From Gemmatimonadota bacterium (GTDB lineage Bacteria; Gemmatimonadota; Gemmatimonadetes; Longimicrobiales; RSA9): 5,749 bases of DNA. The first letter of the stretch is position 1, and every line of letters begins with the position of its first letter. Location of the stretch: assembly GCA_012027055.1 (NCBI GenBank), contig VEPF01000204.1, positions 1-5,749 of the forward strand. The letters are read 5' to 3'. Position numbers and translations under genes: made by a program. This document shows, piece by piece, positions 1 through 4,815 of this stretch. The notes beneath the pieces were generated by a model. It was not told the origin of the DNA, searched no databases, and was given only the letters and a program-made list of their open reading frames with translations.

Positions 1-1295
1 GTCTGGGACTGGCGCACCTGCCGGCGGCGGCACAGGTGCCGGCCGGCAAGGAGCAGGTGGTGTCCCTGGCGGAGTCGTTCCTGCGGAAGCTGGAGGCGCA
101 GGACGGGGCCGGGGCGATGGCGCTCGTCGGGCCGCAGAGGAAAGCGGCCGGGGTGACCGCTGAGATGCTGACAGTGAGCTGGAAGCAGTTGTCGGGCGGG
201 GCGCCGCTGAGCGGGCTGCGCGCCTCGGCGGTGAACGAGATCCAGGGCTACCAGGCGGTGGATTTCGCGGCGCAGTTCGGGGAGCGGGTGCAGTGGTTCC
301 GGGTGTCGGTGAGCGCGCAGCACCAGGTGGAGGGATTCCGCGTGATCCCGCAGAGCGCGGGGGCGCCGTGGGAGCCCCCGCGCTACGCGCGGCGGGACGC
401 GTTCGAGGAAGTCGAGCTGACGGTGGGCGCGGAGGGGTGGCCGCTGGGCGCCACGCTGACGCTGCCGAAGGCGGCCGGAAAGGTGCCGGTGGTAGTGCTG
501 GTGCACGGTTCGGGGCCGAACGACCGCAACGAGATGGTGGGCGGGGTGCAGGTATTCCACGACCTGGCCTGGGGGCTGGCCTCGAACGGGGTCGCGGTGC
601 TGCGCTACGACAAGCGCACGTTCCGGCACGGCGCGCGCCTGGTCGGCCAGCCGATCACGGTGACGGAAGAGGTGATCGCGGATGCGCTGACCGCGCTGGC
701 GAAGGTGCGGGAGCAATACGGCATCGACCCGAACCGTGTCTACCTGCTGGGTCACTCCCTGGGCGGAATGCTGGCGCCGGAGATCGCGGTGCAGGATGGG
801 GAGCTGGCGGGCGTGATCCTGATGGCGGGGGCCACGCGCTCGCTGCCGGCGCTGGCGATCGAGCAGCTGGACTACATCGCGACTCTGCCCGAGTCGCAGG
901 CGCCCGCGGCGCAGCAGCAGCTCGCGCAGATGCGGGCCATGCTGGTGAAGGTGGAGAAGCACGAGCTGGCGCCCACGCAGGACGCGGGCGGCGCGCCGGC
1001 GTCGTACTTCTACGACCTGGAGCAGCGTGCCCCCGTGCAGTTCGTGCCCCGGCTGAAGGGGCCGGTGCTGGTGCTGCAGGGCGGCCGCGACTACCAGGTG
1101 ACGAAGACCGACTACGATGCCTGGCAGGCGGCGCTCGCGCCGGTGCCGGGCGTGCGCTTCCGCTGGTACGAGGACCTGAACCACCTGTTCGTGACCGGCC
1201 AGGGCAAGGCGACGCCGGCCGAATACGCCACCTCCCGCGGCCACGTGGACGCGCGCGTGATCGCGGACATCGCCGAGTTCGTGAAGCTGCGCTAG
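1..1295 (+). CDS. Secreted alpha/beta hydrolase with N-terminal DUF3887-like domain (5' end outside window)
   Basis: Predicted exported serine hydrolase of the alpha/beta fold (esterase or peptidase-like); the substrate is unknown. Numbering from the GTG at 36, residues about 5-105 resemble DUF3887, a small domain often found in front of such hydrolases. Residues about 125-419 form the hydrolase fold. The oxyanion segment is HGSG (157-160), followed by PNDRNE. The nucleophile is Ser241 in GHSLG, and the likely acid and base are Asp352 (GGRDYQ) and His383 (LNHLF), so the triad is complete. The GTG at 36 is unlikely to be the start. The frame stays open to the left edge and reads LGLAHLPAAAQ just before it, which looks like the end of a signal peptide with an Ala-x-Ala cleavage site. 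The real start therefore lies before base 1. The stop codon touches the next ATG, which suggests translational coupling. Family assignment is firm; substrate and exact cellular site are inferred. Confidence 0.93.
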   Translation, partial: LGLAHLPAAAQVPAGKEQVVSLAESFLRKLEAQDGAGAMALVGPQRKAAGVTAEMLTVSWKQLSGGAPLSGLRASAVNEIQGYQAVDFAAQFGERVQWFRVSVSAQHQVEGFRVIPQSAGAPWEPPRYARRDAFEEVELTVGAEGWPLGATLTLPKAAGKVPVVVLVHGSGPNDRNEMVGGVQVFHDLAWGLASNGVAVLRYDKRTFRHGARLVGQPITVTEEVIADALTALAKVREQYGIDPNRVYLLGHSLGGMLAPEIAVQDGELAGVILMAGATRSLPALAIEQLDYIATLPESQAPAAQQQLAQMRAMLVKVEKHELAPTQDAGGAPASYFYDLEQRAPVQFVPRLKGPVLVLQGGRDYQVTKTDYDAWQAALAPVPGVRFRWYEDLNHLFVTGQGKATPAEYATSRGHVDARVIADIAEFVKLR

Positions 1296-1748
1296 ATGCG
1301 ATTGGCGCGCGCCGCGCTGCTGGCGCTCTCCCTGGCGCTCGCCTGGGCGGCCGCCCCCCGGGCGGTGGCCGCGCAGGCCGCGCGCGACACCACGCTGCGC
1401 GCCGCCGAGCGGGCCGCGCGCGAGTGGCTCTGGCTGCTCGATGAGCAGCTGTACGAGGCTGCCTGGGCGCGCGTGGCGCCGGCCATGCAGTCGGTGGTCA
1501 CGTACCAGCGGTGGACGACGTCGCTCGCGCAGCTGCGCGCCGTGCTGCCCCGCGTGCTGCCGCGCGAGCTGCGGCGCGCAGAGCGGAGCGGGCAGCTCTT
1601 CGGGGGCGAGGCCGTGATCCTGAGCTTCGGTGCGGACGCGTGGCGCGAGATCGTGGTGCTGGTGCGCCGCGGCGAGGCCTGGCAGGTCGGCGGCTACGGC
1701 ATCCTGCGCGACCGCGGCCCTACTGCAGTCCGATCGCCACCGCCGTGA
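1296..1748 (+). CDS. Small secreted DUF4019 domain protein
   Basis: A 150-residue protein of unknown function. Residues 1-27 form a signal peptide: two Arg near the start, a Leu/Ala core, and an Ala-Val-Ala-Ala-Gln cleavage region. Residues about 36-138 match the DUF4019 pattern: an aromatic Trp/Leu helix (EWLWLLD), then YEAAW, then a helix with QRWTTSLAQLR, then beta strands ending in WQVGGYGI. The last nine or so residues (Pro/Ser-rich) lie beyond the conserved domain and overlap the convergent transporter gene. The ATG follows the hydrolase TAG with no gap and no Shine-Dalgarno sequence is visible, so translation probably depends on ribosomes finishing the hydrolase. Its domain layout resembles the N-terminal domain of that hydrolase, so both may be NTF2-like accessory domains; that link is inference. 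No catalytic residues can be proposed. Confidence 0.85.
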   Translation: MRLARAALLALSLALAWAAAPRAVAAQAARDTTLRAAERAAREWLWLLDEQLYEAAWARVAPAMQSVVTYQRWTTSLAQLRAVLPRVLPRELRRAERSGQLFGGEAVILSFGADAWREIVVLVRRGEAWQVGGYGILRDRGPTAVRSPPP

Positions 1749-3165
1749 TCACGGCCAGGGCGCCGATCCCCATCAGCACCGCCCACAGGGGCAGCACGAA
1801 GCGCAGCCAGCGGTCGTAGCGGATGCCGCCCGCGGCCAGCACGGCCATGAGCGCGCCGGCCGTGGGCACGATCATGTCGCCCAGCCCGGCCGCGTACTGG
1901 TACGCCAGCACGGTGACCTGCCGGCTGATGTGCAGCAGGTCGGCCAGGGGCACGAGGATCGGCATGGTGAGCGCGGCCTGCCCGCTCACGCTGGACACCG
2001 GAACGTGCAGCAGCGTGTGCACCGGCAACATGGCCAGCGCCGCGACCGCGGCCGGCAGGTGGCCCAGCGGCTGGAAGAGCCCCTGCACGATGGTGTCGAT
2101 GATCCGCCCCTCATCGAGCACCACGTAGATGCCGCGCGCGATGCCGATCAGCATGGACGCGAGCGCCATGTCGCGGAAGCCTTCCACGTACGCGCGCGCG
2201 GTGCCGTCCAGCCCCAGCCGCCCGATCCGCCCCGCCAGGATGCCGAGCAGGAAGAAGATCGCGCCCAGCTCGTTGTAGCCCCACTCCAGCCGCAGCGCGC
2301 CGTACACGTAGAGCGCGAACGTGACGAACACCAGCGACACGATGACCAGGTCGCGCGGGCGGGCCCGCTCGGCGGCGGGCAGGTGCGCGGTCACGCTCAC
2401 GATGTCCGCGGCCCCACCGTTCGCGGCCGGCGCGGTCACGCTCACCAGGTCCGCGGCGTTGCCGTTCAGGGCCGCGGCGGTCCGCGCCGGCGCGCGGGTA
2501 CGCACCGCGTAGCGCATGGTCAGGCCTACCCAGGCGAAGAGCGCGAGCGCCAGGAAAGCGCTGCGGAAGGCCGCGCCGGAGAGCAGCGGCAGCTGCGCGA
2601 GCTGCTGCGCGATCAGCACCTGGAACGGGTTCATGGGGCTGAACGCGCCGCCCACCACGGCCGCGCCCGTGCTCATCGCCACCGCCACCAGCGGATCGAA
2701 GCCCAGGCGGGTGACCACCAGCACGAGTACGGGGATCATCGCGATGATCTCCTCGCCCATGTTGAAGAGCACCCCGCCCGACGCGAAGAAGAGCGCCGCC
2801 ACCGGCACGATCAGCACTTCGCGGCGCCCGAGCGCGCGCACCAGCGCCTCGAACGCGCCGCGCAGCGCGCCCGCGCGGTCCACCACCGTGAACGCGCCGC
2901 CCATGATGAACACGAGCATGATGATGTCGGCGCCCGCCACGATGCCCTTGGGGATGGCCATGAGCATCCCGAACGGCCCGACCGGCGCGCGCGCGACCGC
3001 GTGGTAGCTGCCGGCCACCACCACGTCCCGGCCGGTGGCCGGATCGAGGTGCCGCGCGAACTGGCCCGCGGGCAGCAGCCAGGTCAGCACGGCGGCCACG
3101 GCCACGCAGAGCACCAGCAGCGTGAGCGGGTGCGGGAAGCTGTGCTGGCGACCTTCCTCGGTCAT
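1720..3165 (-). CDS. YfcC/DcuC-family inner-membrane transporter
   Basis: A 481-residue polytopic membrane protein of the YfcC family (Pfam DcuC, ion transporter superfamily). Relatives are annotated as C4-dicarboxylate or amino-acid/peptide carriers; the substrate cannot be read from sequence. A short cytoplasmic N-terminus leads to a first membrane span (about 13-34) ending in LPAGQF, typical of the family. Conserved stretches include GGAFTVVDRAGAL (89-101), FNMGEE (134-139), FSPMNPF (175-181), and in the second half SVSGQAALTMPI (392-403) and PTAGALM (434-440). A hydrophilic loop at about 222-271 separates the two halves and contains a duplicated 15-residue unit. The ATG at 3163-3165 is chosen because family members begin just before the first span. 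The frame stays open much further upstream, but that part is Arg-rich and runs antisense to the methyltransferase. No convincing Shine-Dalgarno sequence precedes the ATG. It is divergent from the methyltransferase and ends inside the 3' end of the DUF4019 gene. Confidence 0.93.
   Translation of the reverse strand: MTEEGRQHSFPHPLTLLVLCVAVAAVLTWLLPAGQFARHLDPATGRDVVVAGSYHAVARAPVGPFGMLMAIPKGIVAGADIIMLVFIMGGAFTVVDRAGALRGAFEALVRALGRREVLIVPVAALFFASGGVLFNMGEEIIAMIPVLVLVVTRLGFDPLVAVAMSTGAAVVGGAFSPMNPFQVLIAQQLAQLPLLSGAAFRSAFLALALFAWVGLTMRYAVRTRAPARTAAALNGNAADLVSVTAPAANGGAADIVSVTAHLPAAERARPRDLVIVSLVFVTFALYVYGALRLEWGYNELGAIFFLLGILAGRIGRLGLDGTARAYVEGFRDMALASMLIGIARGIYVVLDEGRIIDTIVQGLFQPLGHLPAAVAALAMLPVHTLLHVPVSSVSGQAALTMPILVPLADLLHISRQVTVLAYQYAAGLGDMIVPTAGALMAVLAAGGIRYDRWLRFVLPLWAVLMGIGALAVITAVAIGLQ
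2386..2475. repeat. 45-base tandem duplication inside the transporter loop
   Basis: Two adjacent 45-base units (2386-2430 and 2431-2475) share the first 15 bases, CGCGGTCACGCTCAC, and agree at 36 of 45 positions by hand alignment. On the minus strand they encode AADLVSVTA (residues 237-245) and AADIVSVTA (252-260) in the hydrophilic loop between the two halves of the transporter. The period is a whole number of codons, so the frame is kept. Several differences change amino acids outside the nine-residue core, so the duplication is not brand new. Confidence 0.8.
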
Positions 3166-3198
3166 CGACGCGCGGGTTCGGGGTTGGCCCAAGGTGCA

Positions 3199-3212
3199 GC
3201 GCCCGCGGGCGC
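3199..3212. repeat. Perfect 14-base GC palindrome in the divergent region
   Basis: GCGCCCGCGGGCGC reads the same on both strands, centred at 3205/3206, and lies between the transporter start and the methyltransferase start. It could be an operator or a small hairpin. In DNA this GC-rich about one such palindrome is expected by chance in a window of this size, so the location, not the sequence alone, makes it worth listing. Confidence 0.4.
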
Positions 3213-3218
3213 CGGTCA

Positions 3219-3261
3219 ACACCGGTGCTGCCCGGCGCAAGGTGGTGCACACTGGTGCCGC
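3219..3261. repeat. Paired 13-base direct repeat, candidate operator
   Basis: ACACCGGTGCTGC (3219-3231) and ACACTGGTGCCGC (3249-3261) match at 11 of 13 bases, and both differences are C/T transitions. Start-to-start spacing is 30 bases, close to three helical turns, which would put both copies on the same DNA face. Each copy has a core of the form CAC(C/T)GGTG; the first core (3220-3227) is a perfect 8-base palindrome. The repeat lies 22-64 bases before the methyltransferase ATG and 54 or more bases before the transporter ATG. A regulatory role is inference. Confidence 0.4.
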
Positions 3262-3282
3262 ACGGCCGGCGCCCGCATCCTG

Positions 3283-4047
3283 ATGGCCATGTCGACCATC
3301 CCGCCGCACGCCACCCTCGCCGAGCGCTTCCACCTCGCCCGCCGCGACCCCGAGCTCGCCGTACTCGAGGGCCTGCACGCGCTCAAGCACGGGTACCGCT
3401 TCGGCGCGGAGCTGCTCGAGGTGGTGGTGCGCGATCTCGCGGCGGTGTCCGCGCTGGCGGAGCGGGTGGCGCCGGATGTGCTCCCGGTGCTGCGGCACGC
3501 GCAGTCGGTAGGCGACGTCGATTTCGCCGCCCTCGCGCCGGTGACGCACGCGACCGGGGTCATTGCGCTCGCGCGGCGGCTCCTCGTGGACGCGGCGCGC
3601 AGCTTCGCGGCCGCGGGCACGGGCGCGATCGTGCTGCTGGAGCGGCCCACGCAGCCCGCGAACATCGGCGCCGCCGTCCGCGTCGCCGCGGCTGCAGGTG
3701 CGGCCGGCCTGTTCACGCTGGGCGGGGAGGACCCGTGGCGGCCGGCGGCGCTGCGCGGTGGCGCCGGACTGCAGTACGCGCTGCCGGTGGCACGTATCGA
3801 GGTGCTCCCGCCGACGGACCGGCCGCTGGTCGCGCTCGATCCCGAAGGCGACCCGCTCGGCGCTGTCCCGCTGCCCCCGCGCTGCGTGCTGGTGTTCGGC
3901 TCGGAGCGGGCGGGGATCAGCGGGTCACTGCTGGCGCGCGCGGCGGCGAGGGTGCGGATCCCGATGCGTGCGGGCGTGTCGAGCCTGAACCTGGCGACGG
4001 CCGTGGCCGTGGTGCTGTACGCGCTGGAGGGCACGGCTGCGCGCTAG
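3283..4047 (+). CDS. SpoU/TrmH-family RNA 2'-O-ribose methyltransferase
   Basis: A 254-residue cytoplasmic enzyme predicted to transfer a methyl group from S-adenosylmethionine to a ribose 2'-OH in tRNA or rRNA; the target nucleotide cannot be told. Residues about 10-105 resemble the L30e-like substrate-binding domain placed before many SpoU enzymes (LAVLEGLHALKHG at 25-37). Residues about 113-248 form the SPOUT knot fold. Motif 1 is ANIGAAVRVA (126-135) with Asn127 and the likely catalytic Arg133. Motif 2 is VFGSERAGIS (204-213), followed by VRIPM (224-228). Motif 3 is SSLNLATAVAVVLY (233-246). All three key motifs are intact. Two in-frame ATGs lie six bases apart (3283 and 3289), neither with a clear Shine-Dalgarno sequence; I use the first. 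The same frame is open far upstream, but that part is antisense to the transporter and rich in Arg, His and Gly. It faces tag tail to tail. Confidence 0.94.
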   Translation: MAMSTIPPHATLAERFHLARRDPELAVLEGLHALKHGYRFGAELLEVVVRDLAAVSALAERVAPDVLPVLRHAQSVGDVDFAALAPVTHATGVIALARRLLVDAARSFAAAGTGAIVLLERPTQPANIGAAVRVAAAAGAAGLFTLGGEDPWRPAALRGGAGLQYALPVARIEVLPPTDRPLVALDPEGDPLGAVPLPPRCVLVFGSERAGISGSLLARAAARVRIPMRAGVSSLNLATAVAVVLYALEGTAAR

Positions 4048-4058
4048 CGCGGCCGGGC

Positions 4059-4088
4059 AGCCGCGCCGCGGGAGGCGCCGCCGCGGCT
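4059..4088. terminator. GC-rich hairpin between convergent genes, possible bidirectional terminator
   Basis: AGCCGCG (4059-4065) pairs with CGCGGCT (4082-4088), giving a 7-base-pair stem around a 16-base loop. An alternative inner stem pairs GCGCC (4063-4067) with GGCGC (4074-4078). The hairpin fills most of the 40 bases between the stop codons of the methyltransferase and tag. There is no T-run on either side, so it is not a classic intrinsic terminator. In DNA this rich in G and C such pairing also arises by chance. Confidence 0.3.
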
Positions 4089-4657
4089 CAGCGCCGGCCG
4101 GACAGCTGCGGGTAGCGGAAGCAGTCCACCAGGTGGTCGTTCACCATGCCCACCGCCTGCATGTAGGCGTAGCAGATGGTCGTGCCCACGAAGGAGAATC
4201 CGCGCCGCCGCAGCGCCTTGCTCATGGCGTCCGACTCCGGCGTCCGTGCCGGCACCTGCGCCAGCGCCGTCCAGCGGTTCACGATCGGCTCCCCGCCCAC
4301 GAACTGCCAGATCCATCCGTGGAAGCTGCCCGTCTCCGCAACCACCTGCAGGTACGCCCGCGCGTTCTTCACCGCCGCCTCGATCTTCAGCCGGTTGCGC
4401 ACGATGCCCGCGTCCTGCAGCAGCGACGCGAGCTTCCGGGAGTCGTAGCGCGCGATCTGCTCCGGGTCGAAACCGTCGAACGCGGCGCGGTAGCCCTCCC
4501 GCTTGCGCAGGATCGTGCTCCACGAGAGCCCCGCCTGCGCACCCTCCAACATCAGCATCTCGAACAGGTGCCGGTCGCCGCGCGAGGGCGTGCCCCACTC
4601 GGCGTCGTGGTAAGCAAGGTAGAGCGGGTCGCTTCCCGCCCACGGGCAGCGCTGCAT
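4088..4657 (-). CDS. tag: DNA-3-methyladenine glycosylase I (base excision repair)
   Basis: Removes 3-methyladenine from alkylated DNA by cutting the base-sugar bond, the first step of base excision repair in the cytoplasm. The 189-residue length fits the family (E. coli Tag is about 187). Residues 1-22 follow the Tag pattern, with Cys4, YHDAEWG and His17. The C-terminus carries NDHLVDC with His175 and Cys179. These four residues match the zinc ligands of E. coli Tag at the same positions. LEGAQAGLSW (37-46) carries the active-site Glu38 and Trp46. KALRRRGFSFVGTTICYAYMQA (in two parts, 147-157 and 158-168) is the conserved core near the C-terminus. The ATG is supported by the position of Cys4 and by a weak GGGAAG five bases upstream. 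It is convergent with the RNA methyltransferase and lies downstream of, and on the same strand as, the LTxxQ-like gene. No truncation or missing residue is seen. Confidence 0.98.
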   Translation of the reverse strand: MQRCPWAGSDPLYLAYHDAEWGTPSRGDRHLFEMLMLEGAQAGLSWSTILRKREGYRAAFDGFDPEQIARYDSRKLASLLQDAGIVRNRLKIEAAVKNARAYLQVVAETGSFHGWIWQFVGGEPIVNRWTALAQVPARTPESDAMSKALRRRGFSFVGTTICYAYMQAVGMVNDHLVDCFRYPQLSGRR

Positions 4658-4714
4658 GATGTCTTCCCGGTTACTCGTTGCCGGAGCCGTGGCTTCGTGC
4701 CGAATGAGCGCGCG

Positions 4715-4789
4715 TCAGCGCCGCTTCGCCGCCTCGCAACGCGCGCTGAACGCGGCCGGCGGCGTCCCCGCGATCAGCCCCCCGACCAC
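4715..4789 (-). CDS. Candidate short ORF or gene remnant upstream of tag
   Basis: From a GTG at 4787-4789 this frame encodes 24 residues ending in FSARCEAAKRR and a TGA. A CTG two codons earlier (4793-4795) has GGAGGA seven bases before it, which would be a good Shine-Dalgarno spacing. The frame reads as coding DNA back to about 4816: 32 of 33 codons end in G or C, and the second positions are mixed. That pattern is what real genes here show and unlike the shadow frames. The product is not recognised. It may be a small real peptide, or the C-terminal remnant of a lost gene. It sits between the LTxxQ-like gene and tag on the same strand. Confidence 0.25.
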   Translation of the reverse strand: MVGGLIAGTPPAAFSARCEAAKRR

Positions 4790-4815
4790 GTCCAGCGGCA
4801 GGTCCTCCGCGTGCG

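Larger units (their letters stand above)
3166..3282. promoter_or_regulatory. Divergent intergenic region between transporter and RNA methyltransferase
   Basis: This is the only place in the window where two genes point away from each other, so promoters for both should lie in these 117 bases. The stretch is GC-rich and no convincing sigma70 -10 box is visible. It contains a perfect 14-base palindrome and a near-identical 13-base direct repeat (listed separately), which are candidate binding sites for a regulator. That it holds promoters follows from gene orientation; the exact sites are not resolved. Confidence 0.5.

Noticed and set aside
293..1444. A 383-codon plus-strand frame inside the hydrolase
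   Set aside because: Its composition is almost only Gly, Ala, Arg and Pro; it is a shadow of the hydrolase, which has a full catalytic triad.
2111..3250. A 379-codon minus-strand frame overlapping the transporter
   Set aside because: It is Arg/Gly/Ala-rich with no recognisable motif, whereas the transporter frame has family motifs and membrane spans.
3166..3549. N-terminal extension of the transporter up to 3549 on the minus strand
   Set aside because: The extension is Arg/His-rich and antisense to the methyltransferase; the family starts just before the first membrane span, matching the ATG at 3163-3165.
1630..4047. A plus-strand open frame of 805 codons across the whole transporter and into the methyltransferase
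   Set aside because: Only the part from 3283 onward is a real protein. The rest is antisense to the transporter and is full of Arg, His, Gln and Gly, as expected for a shadow frame in GC-rich DNA.
3216..4115. Long frames on both strands over the methyltransferase
   Set aside because: They are Ser/Arg/Ala-rich or Arg/Gly-rich and lack motifs; the SpoU motifs lie only in the chosen frame.
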